Positions 1 through 6,167 of a stretch of DNA of 9,520 bases are shown in pieces; the stretch's first letter is position 1, and the number at the start of each line of letters is the position of its first letter. A program made the translations under genes and the position numbers. Origin of the DNA: JBHENN01 sp046262015. GTDB lineage: Bacteria; Actinomycetota; CADDZG01; WHSQ01. The notes beneath the pieces are model-generated. The model did not search any database. It had not been told where the DNA came from and saw only the letters and a list, made by a program, of their open reading frames with translations. The stretch is from NCBI GenBank assembly GCA_046262015.1, contig JBHENN010000050.1, positions 1-9,520 on the forward strand, read 5' to 3'.

Positions 1-506
1 TTGAAGATCCGCCCTAAGCCGCGCGTCTCGTCGTACCCGGCGAACAAGGGAACGACCACGAGGCCCTGCATCGCGGCGGGGAGGTTCCCCCGGATCATCT
101 GCGACAGCTTGTTGGCCTTGCCCTCGAGCGTGAGGCGCTCGCCCTCGATCTTCTCGTATTCCTCGAGCTCGGCCTGCAGCAAGCGCACCATCTCGACGGC
201 GGGCCCCGCGGCGCCGGCGATCGCTACGGCGGACATGTTGTCGGCGGCGAAGACCTTCTCGATCGACCGGTGAGCGATCTGGAACCCCTCCGTGGCGCGC
301 CGGTCGCCCGCGACTATCACCCCATCCTGGTAACGGAGGGCCAGCACGGTCGTGCCTTCCGGCGCGTGGACCTGGCCGCTCGGCTCTCTCTCGGGGAGCA
401 GACCGGGCGCGTGAGCGCGCAGCACATCGGAGAACGACGAGCCGGGCCCGTACACGGGCATGCGGAGCAGCTCGGCGGGAGGTGTGCGGAACGGATCGGG
501 GGTCAC
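1..506 (-). CDS. prcB: Proteasome beta subunit PrcB (partial, C-terminus beyond left edge)
   Basis: This encodes the catalytic beta subunit of the actinobacterial 20S proteasome, a cytosolic N-terminal nucleophile threonine protease that assembles with PrcA and degrades pupylated proteins fed by ARC/Mpa. The visible part is about 168 codons. From the GTG at 506 there is a propeptide of 51 residues containing a FSDVLRAHAPGLLPE segment like that of mycobacterial PrcB, then Gly followed by the mature start TTVLAL. In mature numbering Thr1, Asp17 (AGDRR) and Lys33 (IEK) are all present, so the enzyme should be active after autoprocessing. Conserved stretches EYEKIEG, MIRGNLPAAMQGL and PLFAGYD follow before the edge. 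The GTG start has no Shine-Dalgarno site but has TACCTT exactly six bases upstream, and it gives a propeptide of normal length; an in-frame ATG at 461 is the alternative. It lies 43 bases after pup. prcA and pafA are expected past the left edge. Confidence 0.96.
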   Translation of the reverse strand, partial: MTPDPFRTPPAELLRMPVYGPGSSFSDVLRAHAPGLLPEREPSGQVHAPEGTTVLALRYQDGVIVAGDRRATEGFQIAHRSIEKVFAADNMSAVAIAGAAGPAVEMVRLLQAELEEYEKIEGERLTLEGKANKLSQMIRGNLPAAMQGLVVVPLFAGYDETRGLGRIF

Positions 507-512
507 GCGGTG

Positions 513-518
513 AAGGTA
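513..518 (-). promoter_or_regulatory. Probable -10 box of an internal leaderless promoter for prcB
   Basis: TACCTT on the minus strand is followed by CACCGC and then GTG 506. The transcript would start on the start codon. The gene lacks a Shine-Dalgarno site, and this box supports GTG 506 over the ATG at 461. Confidence 0.4.
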
Positions 519-549
519 CCCGATTGCGACGCGTCGACGGCGCGCGCCC

Positions 550-735
550 CTACTGCCCGCCCTTCTGGACGTAGGAACGGACGAACTCCTCCGCGTTGAC
601 CTCCAGGACCTCGTCGATCTCGTCGAGCAGGTCGTCGACCTCGGACTTCGCGTCGTCGGTCGACTTCTGCTCGGCCGCGCGAGCCTCTTCCTCCTTCTCC
701 GTGCTGGGCTTCGGCTTGCGGGTCTGATCCGCCAT
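550..735 (-). CDS. pup: Prokaryotic ubiquitin-like protein Pup
   Basis: This encodes Pup, the small disordered protein tag that is joined through its C-terminus to lysines of target proteins and is recognised by the coiled coils of ARC/Mpa. The 61-residue product is within the usual Pup size. Its N-terminal half is charged and Lys/Glu rich. The C-terminal half carries the conserved helix-forming DDLLDEIDEVLEVNAEEFV, then RSYVQKGGQ at the very end. The terminal Gln means that Dop must deamidate it to Glu before ligation. The ATG at 735 has a Shine-Dalgarno site AGAGGTG ending four bases before it, which supports the start. The gene lies 68 bases after dop and 43 bases before prcB, the standard order. 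A possible own promoter box (TAGGAT, 762-767) lies in the gap to dop. Confidence 0.98.
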   Translation of the reverse strand: MADQTRKPKPSTEKEEEARAAEQKSTDDAKSEVDDLLDEIDEVLEVNAEEFVRSYVQKGGQ

Positions 736-761
736 GTGTCACCTCTCTGATGGATACGCAC

Positions 762-767
762 ATCCTA
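762..767 (-). promoter_or_regulatory. Possible -10 box for pup
   Basis: TAGGAT on the minus strand in the 68-base gap after dop would start a transcript about 20 bases before the pup ATG, with the AGAGGTG site inside the leader. No -35 match is seen. Confidence 0.25.
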
Positions 768-803
768 CTTCGCTTACCGGGACGCTACGTGCCCGTGTGA
801 GGG

Positions 804-2285
804 TTACGAGCCGAGGTTCCGCAGGAGCGCCGCGGCGTCAGGGCTGGCGTCGAGCAATCCCTGCACGTGGGCGCGCGTTCCGCGCAGCGGCTCCAGGGTC
901 GGGACCTTGCGCAAGGGATCGTCGCCGGTGTCGAAGATGAGCGCGTCCCACGATGCGGCGACGATGGACGGCGAGAACCTCCGGAGGCACTCGCCGCGGA
1001 AATAGGCACGGGTGTCCTCCGGCGGATGGTCCACGGCGAAGGCGATCTCGCGGTCCGACACGATGCGCTCCATCTTGCCTTTCGCCACCAGCTTCCAATA
1101 GAGGCTCTTGGCGCGTTGCACATCGTGGTACTGGAGATCGATGAGCCTGAGCTTGGGATGAGACCACGGCAGACCGTCCCGGTCGCGATAGGCGTCGAGG
1201 AGCCCGAGCTTGGCTACCCAGTCCAGCTGCGAGGCCATCGACGACGGGTCGCGCTCCAAACCCTCGAGTACCAGCTCCCAACGGTCCAGCACGTTGGTGG
1301 CTATCTCGTCCTCGTCGTTGTCCTGGACGTACTTCTTAGCCAGCCGCAGGAACTCCCATTGGAGGTCGACCGCGCTGAGGCTCCTCCCGTCGACCAGCTC
1401 GATCGTCGCGCGCAAGGTTGGGTCGTGCGACACGGTGCGCATGGCACGGACCGGATTCGCGAGCGAGAAGTCATCCTGGATGAAGTCGTCCTCGATCATC
1501 TTCAAGAGGATGGCGGTGGAACCCACCTTGAGGTACGTGGACACCTCCGACATGTTGGCGTCTCCGACGATGACGTGAAGCCTGCGATAGCGCTCGGGGT
1601 CGGCGTGGGGCTCATCGCGGGTGTTGATGATCGGCCGCTTGAACGTCGTCTCGAGACCGACCTCCACCTCGAAGAAGTCCGCCCGCTGTGAGATCTGATA
1701 CCCGGCTACATCCGCGCCGTTCTCCCCGCCAACCTTGCCGGCACCGGTGAAGACCTGGCGCGTCACGAAGAACGGGATCAGGTGACGGACGAGATGAGGG
1801 AACGGGGTCTGACGATCCACGAGGTAGTTCTCGTGGCACCCGTACGAGTTGCCCTTGCCGTCGGAATTATTCTTGTAGATCGAGACGCTCTCCCCGGTGG
1901 GCGCCACCTGGTGCGCCGCGGCGATCGAATCCTCAAGGATGCGCTCCCCTGCCTTGTCCCAGATCACGAGATCGCGGGCATTCGAGCACTCGGGAGACGA
2001 ATACTCGGGATGCGCGTGATCGACGTAGTAGCGGGACGCGTTCGGCAGGATGATGTTGACCAGCCCCGAGTCCTCCTCGGAGGGAAGATCCGCGCTCGGT
2101 CGCTCGAAGCCGCGCGCGTCCCGGAGCGGGCTCTCCTCCTCGTAGTCCCACTTGACCCGCTTGAAGGCGGGTTTGGCGTAAGCGTTTATCAGCAGCGAGG
2201 AGGTAAGGATCGGATTGAACTCAGGGGTATCACGGACCGCGATCCCGTACTCCGTCTCGATACCGCAGATCTTCGGAAGTGCCAT
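804..2285 (-). CDS. dop: Pup deamidase/depupylase Dop
   Basis: Dop deamidates the C-terminal Gln of Pup to Glu, using ATP as a cofactor, and also removes Pup from tagged proteins. It belongs to the glutamine-synthetase-like carboxylate-amine fold shared with PafA. The 493-residue product starts with GIETEYGI (residues 8-15), the metal/ATP-binding strand of the family. An insert after SPLRDARGF (about residues 60-76) fits the Dop loop, which separates Dop from the ligase PafA. The Asp of YVDHAHPEYS (residue 89) is at the place of the catalytic aspartate. Other conserved stretches are YKNNSDGKG, ENYLVDRQTPF, RADFFEVEVGLET, INTRDEPHAD, RYRRLHVIVGDAN and, near the end, DTRAYFRGECLRRF and PTLEPLRGTRAHV. 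All match Dop better than PafA. The start at 2285 is 20 bases after arc. It has no Shine-Dalgarno site, but TAACCT lies exactly six bases before the ATG. Confidence 0.97.
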   Translation of the reverse strand: MALPKICGIETEYGIAVRDTPEFNPILTSSLLINAYAKPAFKRVKWDYEEESPLRDARGFERPSADLPSEEDSGLVNIILPNASRYYVDHAHPEYSSPECSNARDLVIWDKAGERILEDSIAAAHQVAPTGESVSIYKNNSDGKGNSYGCHENYLVDRQTPFPHLVRHLIPFFVTRQVFTGAGKVGGENGADVAGYQISQRADFFEVEVGLETTFKRPIINTRDEPHADPERYRRLHVIVGDANMSEVSTYLKVGSTAILLKMIEDDFIQDDFSLANPVRAMRTVSHDPTLRATIELVDGRSLSAVDLQWEFLRLAKKYVQDNDEDEIATNVLDRWELVLEGLERDPSSMASQLDWVAKLGLLDAYRDRDGLPWSHPKLRLIDLQYHDVQRAKSLYWKLVAKGKMERIVSDREIAFAVDHPPEDTRAYFRGECLRRFSPSIVAASWDALIFDTGDDPLRKVPTLEPLRGTRAHVQGLLDASPDAAALLRNLGS

Positions 2286-2291
2286 GTCAGC

Positions 2292-2297
2292 AGGTTA
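2292..2297 (-). promoter_or_regulatory. Probable -10 box of an internal leaderless promoter for dop
   Basis: TAACCT on the minus strand is followed by GCTGAC and then ATG 2285, within the 20-base gap after arc. The dop start has no Shine-Dalgarno site. No clear -35 hexamer is seen. Confidence 0.4.
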
Positions 2298-2305
2298 CGA
2301 CGCTG

Positions 2306-4072
2306 CTAGAGGTACTGACCCGTCTGGACGCCTTCGACCTGACGGCTGCCCTCCCCATCCTTGTGCTCGCTGACCAGGGTCCGGATGTAAACGATCCGCT
2401 CACCCTTCTTGCCCGAGATCTTCGCCCAGTCGTCCGGGTTGGTGGTGTTGGGCAGGTCCTCGTTCTCCTTGTACTCCTGATGGATGGCCGTGATCAGATC
2501 GTCCGCCCCGATGCCCTTCGGCTTGCCTGCGATCGTTCGCTTGATGGCGATCTTCTTGGCCCGCCTCACGATGTTCTCGATCATCGCCCCCGACGAGAAG
2601 TCCTTGAAGTACAGCTCCTCCTTCTCGCCGTTCGCGTAGGTGACCTCGAGGAACCGGTTGTCTCGGTCGTCCGAGTACATCTTCTGCACGGTCGCCTGGA
2701 TGATCGACTCGACGGCAGCGTCTGCCGTGCCGTGACGTTCGATCTCGGTGGCGGCGATGGGCAGATCGGCGGTGAGGTACTTCGCGAAGATGTCGCGCGC
2801 GGCGTTCTCGTCCGGGCGCTCGATCTTGATCTTGACGTCGAGTCGGCCGGGACGCAGGATCGCCGGGTCGATCAGGTCCTCGCGGTTCGACGCGCCCACG
2901 ACGATGACGTTCTTGAGGGTCTCGACGCCGTCGATCTCGGCCAGGAGCTGCGGGACGATCGTCGACTCGATGTCACTCGAGATGCCCGACCCGCGGGTTC
3001 TAAACAGCGAGTCCATCTCGTCGAAGAAGACGATGACCGGGACGCCCTCCTCCGATTTCTCCTTAGCGCGCTGGAAGATCAACCGTATCTGCCGCTCCGT
3101 CTCGCCGACGTACTTGTTGAGCAGCTCGGGTCCCTTGATGTTGAGGAAGTAGGAGCGACGGTCGGCTTGCCCGGACGTGGCGGCCACCTGCTTGGCCAGC
3201 GAGTTGGCGACCGCCTTGGCGACGAGCGTCTTCCCGCACCCCGGCGGCCCGTACAGCAGGATCCCCTTGGGTGGATCGAGCCGGTGCTCCTTGAACAGCT
3301 CCCCGTGCAGGAACGGCAGCTCGACGGCGTCGCGGATCTCTTCGATCTGGTCGTGGAGCCCGCCTATGTCCTCGTAAGAGATGTCGGGTACCTCTTCGAG
3401 GATGAGCTCTTCGACCTCGGGCTTGGGCAGCTTCTCGAGCACGTAACCGGACTTGGTGTCGAGCAGCAGGCTGTCTCCGGCTCGGATCTTGACGTCCACC
3501 AGCGACTGCGCGATCTGAACCACGCGCTCCTCGTCGGCGCGGCCCAGGACCAACGCCCGGTCCCCGTCTTCGAGGACCTCCTTGAGGGTCACCACCTCGC
3601 CCTGGATGTCGAAGTCACACACCTGCACGACGTTGAGGGCTTCGTTCAGCATGACCTCCTGGCCCCGTTGGGCCGCGGCGATGTCCGCATCCGGCGCGAC
3701 GTTGACCCGCAGCTTGCGGCCGTTGGTGAACACGTCCGCCGTCGCGTTGTCGTAGAGGTGCAGGAAGACGCCATAGCTCGAGGGCGGGCGGCTGAGCTTC
3801 TCGACCTCTTCCCGAAGGCTGACCAGTTGCTCGCGCGCGTCGAGGAGCGTCGAGGCGAGACGGTCGTTGTTGTCACGGGCCGCGACCAGCTCGGCCGAAG
3901 TCTCCGAGAGGCGCTTCTCCAGGGAGTGGATCTGGCGGGGAGCGGCGTCGAGCCTGCGCCGGGTGAGACCGAGCTCGTCTTCGAGCAGCTTGACCTGGCC
4001 CTGCAGCTCTCGTACCTCGCGGTCGTACTCCGCGAGCCGTCGTTCGAGTGCGCCGTCGCCGATAGGAACCAC
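2306..4072 (-). CDS. arc: Proteasome-associated AAA+ ATPase ARC/Mpa
   Basis: This is the hexameric ATPase ring that binds Pup, unfolds pupylated substrates and threads them into the 20S proteasome. The 588-residue product shows the full domain order: coiled coil at about residues 8-94 (Pup-binding), tandem OB domains at about 96-215, then an AAA+ module beginning at SYEDIGGL. Walker A GPPGCGKT is at 275-282, the pore-loop motif KYVGE at 320-324, Walker B VFFDE at 348-352, and a sensor/arginine-finger region DPAILRPGRLD follows. The last residues are GQYL, the proteasome-docking tail of this family, so the protein is complete at both ends. Translation starts at GTG 4072 behind AGGAAGGGAGG. Part of this ribosome-binding stretch can pair with CTTCCT just upstream (hairpin 4078-4093). 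The gene lies 48 bases after trmI and 20 before dop. Confidence 0.97.
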   Translation of the reverse strand: MVPIGDGALERRLAEYDREVRELQGQVKLLEDELGLTRRRLDAAPRQIHSLEKRLSETSAELVAARDNNDRLASTLLDAREQLVSLREEVEKLSRPPSSYGVFLHLYDNATADVFTNGRKLRVNVAPDADIAAAQRGQEVMLNEALNVVQVCDFDIQGEVVTLKEVLEDGDRALVLGRADEERVVQIAQSLVDVKIRAGDSLLLDTKSGYVLEKLPKPEVEELILEEVPDISYEDIGGLHDQIEEIRDAVELPFLHGELFKEHRLDPPKGILLYGPPGCGKTLVAKAVANSLAKQVAATSGQADRRSYFLNIKGPELLNKYVGETERQIRLIFQRAKEKSEEGVPVIVFFDEMDSLFRTRGSGISSDIESTIVPQLLAEIDGVETLKNVIVVGASNREDLIDPAILRPGRLDVKIKIERPDENAARDIFAKYLTADLPIAATEIERHGTADAAVESIIQATVQKMYSDDRDNRFLEVTYANGEKEELYFKDFSSGAMIENIVRRAKKIAIKRTIAGKPKGIGADDLITAIHQEYKENEDLPNTTNPDDWAKISGKKGERIVYIRTLVSEHKDGEGSRQVEGVQTGQYL

Positions 4073-4077
4073 CCTCC

Positions 4078-4093
4078 CTTCCTGGCAAGGAAG
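4078..4093 (-). promoter_or_regulatory. Hairpin covering part of the arc ribosome-binding site
   Basis: On the minus strand CTTCCT and AGGAAG form a perfect six-pair stem with the four-base loop TGCC. The right arm is the first half of AGGAAGGGAGG, the ribosome-binding stretch directly before GTG 4072. A second short inverted repeat (CTACT/AGTAG, 4095-4112) lies just upstream. This could tune arc translation, but a six-pair stem is modest. Confidence 0.35.
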
Positions 4094-4120
4094 CCTACTC
4101 CCGCTCTAGTAGTGCATCAG

Positions 4121-4918
4121 TTATTTCTCGGCGGCCAGCTTCCTGCCGGTGACGATGAATCCCGTGTGGGCGACCATGCGATGGTCGGGGCGGACCGAAG
4201 GCCCGTCCACGTTCCACGTCCGCAGCAACGTCTCGAACGTGGCCACGAGGCCGAACCCTCCACGTCGGAGCTCTTCCACCGTACGCGCGACCTGTGGGAC
4301 CGTAGGCAGGTAGCTGCAGAAGATCCCGCCCGGCATGAGCGATCCGGTGGCGGTCCCCACCGCTCGCCAGGGCTCCGGTAGGTCGAGCACCATCCGATCC
4401 GCGTCCTTCTCGGGCACCCCCTCGAAGATGTCGCCGACCCGAAGGTCCACCCACTCTGGTTGCTCGCTCAGGGGTGCGTACCACGCACTCACATTGGCTG
4501 CGCCCCGATCGTGATGATCGCTGCGGACCTCGTACGAGATGACCTTCCCGGAGCTGCCGGTGGCACGGGCGAGGGCAAGGGTCAGGGCTCCCGACCCCGT
4601 GCCGGCTTCGATGACGGTCGCCCCGGGGAAGATGTCCGCATAGGTCACGATCAGTCCGAGGTCCTTCGGGTAGATCACCTGGGCGCCGCGCTGCATCTTC
4701 AGCACGTATTCGGCCAGCGTGGGCCTAAAGACCAACATCTTGGTACCGCCCGAGGTCGTGATCTGAACCCCTTCCGGCGCGCCGATCAGGTCGTCGTGCT
4801 GGAGGATCCCAACATGGGTGTGGAACGCGTCGCCGCTCCGCAAGGTGATGAGGTAGCGGCGATCGCGGGAGTCGATCAGCAGCACCCGCTCCCCCGCCGC
4901 CAGTATCCCGCGCGGCAT
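4121..4918 (-). CDS. trmI: tRNA (adenine-58-N1)-methyltransferase TrmI
   Basis: TrmI transfers a methyl group from S-adenosylmethionine to N1 of A58 in the tRNA T-loop and normally works as a homotetramer. The 265-residue product has a small N-terminal beta domain (GERVLLIDSRDRRYLITLRSG), a linker with YPKDLGLI (residues 83-90), then a Rossmann methyltransferase domain. The SAM-binding motif EAGTGSG is at residues 104-110 and the DLPEPW motif, typical of m1A58 enzymes, at 179-184. The C-terminal part has GGIFCSYLPTVPQV and the HTGFIVTGRK ending. I chose the ATG at 4918 because it follows the ttuA stop by seven bases and gives the family start; reading further upstream in this frame only produces Arg/Ser-rich sequence antisense-like to ttuA. 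No clear Shine-Dalgarno site is seen, so translational coupling to ttuA is likely. In Mycobacterium tuberculosis trmI (Rv2118c) is also near mpa, so this link is old. Confidence 0.95.
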   Translation of the reverse strand: MPRGILAAGERVLLIDSRDRRYLITLRSGDAFHTHVGILQHDDLIGAPEGVQITTSGGTKMLVFRPTLAEYVLKMQRGAQVIYPKDLGLIVTYADIFPGATVIEAGTGSGALTLALARATGSSGKVISYEVRSDHHDRGAANVSAWYAPLSEQPEWVDLRVGDIFEGVPEKDADRMVLDLPEPWRAVGTATGSLMPGGIFCSYLPTVPQVARTVEELRRGGFGLVATFETLLRTWNVDGPSVRPDHRMVAHTGFIVTGRKLAAEK

Positions 4919-4925
4919 CAGGACG

Positions 4926-5924
4926 TCACTCGCGGCGTCGGCGCCGAGATCCCCCGGGGTGTGTGGTACCGCCCTCGGCCCGGCGCGTATGGGCGCGCTC
5001 CTTGGTCTTGCAGAACGTGCACACCGGGTCTGTCTGCGAGTCCCACGCCATCGTCGGCGCGCCGCAGCGGGAGCACGCGACCACGCCCTCGCCGCCCGCC
5101 TCGTCCGCGAACCGGGGGGCGGCCTTCTTGAGGAAGCCGAAGTACATCTGGTGCTTCGTTCCCGGAGAGGCTTCCTCGAGCAAGGAGATCGCAGCCTTGT
5201 AGCGGTGCTGGGTGTTCCCCTCGACCAGAGGACATTCCTCGACGATGTAGTCGATCCCCCGAAGGAGCGCGTACGCCGCGGTCTCGCGCTCGGCCACCCG
5301 AACCAGCGGCTTGACCTTGCGCACCAGCGCGGTCTTCGGGCGACCGCCCTCGTCGAACACCCGCTCGTCCAGGACCGGCCCCTGGCGCCCGAGGAGGTCG
5401 GTGTTCCAGTGCAGGACGTTGCCCAGGAGGGTCGCGACCTCATCATCCAGGTTGTGGCCCGTGACCAGGACCTCGAACCCTTCTTCCAACGCGGCCCGGT
5501 TGAACTCGTATCGCTTGTTGAGCCCGCAGCCCGAGCATGGGACCCGTCCCGTCAAGCGGGCGAGCTCGGGGACGGTGTAACCGTGCTCCTCGGCGAGAGC
5601 GCGCACGACCAGCTTCGCCCCCCGGCGCGCCGCGAACGCGGCCGCGGCCTCTTTCGACCTCGTCGAATAGCCTCCGATGCCGAGGTCGAGGTAGAAGCCC
5701 GTCGCGTCGTAGCCGAGGTCCAGGAGGATGTCCCACACCGCCAGGGAATCCTTGCCCCCGGACACGGCCACGAACGGACGGTCGTCGGGCCCGAGCATGT
5801 GGAACTCCTTGATCGCCCTGGCGACCTGGTTGCGGACGTGGTCGACGAAATGGTCGCCGCAGAACGCCGCGTTGTGGCGGCGGACGTCGACCACTGCGTG
5901 CTCGCGGCACACCTTGCACCTCAC
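4926..5924 (-). CDS. ttuA: TtuA-type tRNA 2-thiolation enzyme (U54/T54 sulfurtransferase family)
   Basis: TtuA-family enzymes adenylate C2 of U54/T54 in the tRNA T-loop and replace the oxygen with sulfur delivered by a thiocarboxylated carrier, using a 4Fe-4S cluster. The 332-residue product has the family layout: an N-terminal zinc site (Cys3, Cys6, Cys22, His25), PP-loop SGGKDS at 55-60, the cluster cysteines Cys130 and Cys133 in VPCSGCGLNKR plus Cys231 in EECPLVEGN, GHNLDDE at 157-162, and a C-terminal zinc site Cys284, Cys287, Cys302, Cys305. The GTG start at 5924 overlaps the carrier stop as GTGA, so the two should be translationally coupled. The stop lies seven bases before trmI. The tail after the last zinc site is long and ends in an Arg cluster (SRRRRRE). 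TtcA, which thiolates C32, is the closest alternative. The zinc sites at both ends and the adjacent carrier favour TtuA. Confidence 0.9.
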   Translation of the reverse strand: MRCKVCREHAVVDVRRHNAAFCGDHFVDHVRNQVARAIKEFHMLGPDDRPFVAVSGGKDSLAVWDILLDLGYDATGFYLDLGIGGYSTRSKEAAAAFAARRGAKLVVRALAEEHGYTVPELARLTGRVPCSGCGLNKRYEFNRAALEEGFEVLVTGHNLDDEVATLLGNVLHWNTDLLGRQGPVLDERVFDEGGRPKTALVRKVKPLVRVAERETAAYALLRGIDYIVEECPLVEGNTQHRYKAAISLLEEASPGTKHQMYFGFLKKAAPRFADEAGGEGVVACSRCGAPTMAWDSQTDPVCTFCKTKERAHTRRAEGGTTHPGGSRRRRRE

Positions 5925-6133
5925 CGGCAGGCCCCGCCCGACAGGACCGGCCGCACCTCGACCTCGTCGAGCTCGTCCAGCGGCTCGTCCCGAGTGAGCA
6001 AGGTGGAGGAGCGGATGACGAGCACCGCCTCCGGCACGACGCCGAGCTCGCGGAGAAGGTCCGAGACGGTCCGGGGCGCGGCCATCTCCACGACCTTGTC
6101 GGGGTTGCGAAGCTTCACCTTCATCGCCGTCAC
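5921..6133 (-). CDS. MoaD/ThiS-family sulfur carrier, TtuB-like
   Basis: This is a small beta-grasp sulfur carrier of 70 residues, the likely sulfur donor for the TtuA enzyme encoded directly after it. The fold is suggested by MKVKLRNPDKVVEM (first strands), TVSDLLRELGV (helix), then LTRDEPLDELDEVEVRPVLSGG, the usual MoaD/ThiS ending. Unusually, the diglycine is not terminal: Ala-Cys-Arg follows before the stop. As I know the family, the glycine must be exposed before it can be adenylated and thiocarboxylated, so a three-residue trim is implied; no JAMM-type protease or E1-like (TtuC/ThiF) gene is in the window. The GTG at 6133 is chosen because GGAGG (6139-6143) sits five bases upstream of it, whereas the in-frame ATG at 6124 would be 14 bases away. 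The stop overlaps the ttuA start by four bases. Its role with TtuA is inferred from context; a MoaD- or CysO-like carrier is the alternative. Confidence 0.85.
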   Translation of the reverse strand: MTAMKVKLRNPDKVVEMAAPRTVSDLLRELGVVPEAVLVIRSSTLLTRDEPLDELDEVEVRPVLSGGACR

Positions 6134-6138
6134 ACTAG

Positions 6139-6143
6139 CCTCC
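6139..6143 (-). promoter_or_regulatory. Shine-Dalgarno site of the sulfur carrier
   Basis: GGAGG on the minus strand lies five bases before GTG 6133 and 14 bases before the in-frame ATG at 6124, so it decides for the GTG start. It begins two bases after the foot of the GC-rich hairpin at 6146-6163. Confidence 0.75.
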
Positions 6144-6145
6144 GA

Positions 6146-6163
6146 GCGGCCCCCCGGGGCCGC
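6146..6163 (-). other. GC-rich inverted repeat (hairpin) between htrA-like gene and sulfur carrier
   Basis: The arms GCGGCCCC and GGGGCCGC are perfect complements with two central bases. As RNA this gives a seven-pair all-GC stem with a four-base loop. It begins four bases after the protease stop codon and ends two bases before the GGAGG site of the sulfur carrier. No T-run follows on the minus strand, so it is not a standard intrinsic terminator. It could separate the protease message from the tRNA/proteasome message, protect an RNA end, or affect ribosome access. The role is inference only. Confidence 0.5.
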
Positions 6164-6167
6164 AGGA

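Noticed and set aside
804..2285. Could this be the ligase PafA rather than Dop?
   Set aside because: The insert after SPLRDARGF, the order arc-dop-pup and the overall wording match Dop; pafA usually lies after prcBA.
2279..4381. Very long open frame on the plus strand (about 700 codons)
   Set aside because: It is antisense to arc and the end of trmI, whose products are clear. Its translation is a Leu/Val/Arg/Asp-rich shadow with no motif, typical of high-GC DNA.
4919..5446. N-terminal extension of trmI up to 5446 in the same frame
   Set aside because: The extension is Arg/Ser-rich shadow sequence overlapping ttuA; the family start fits ATG 4918.
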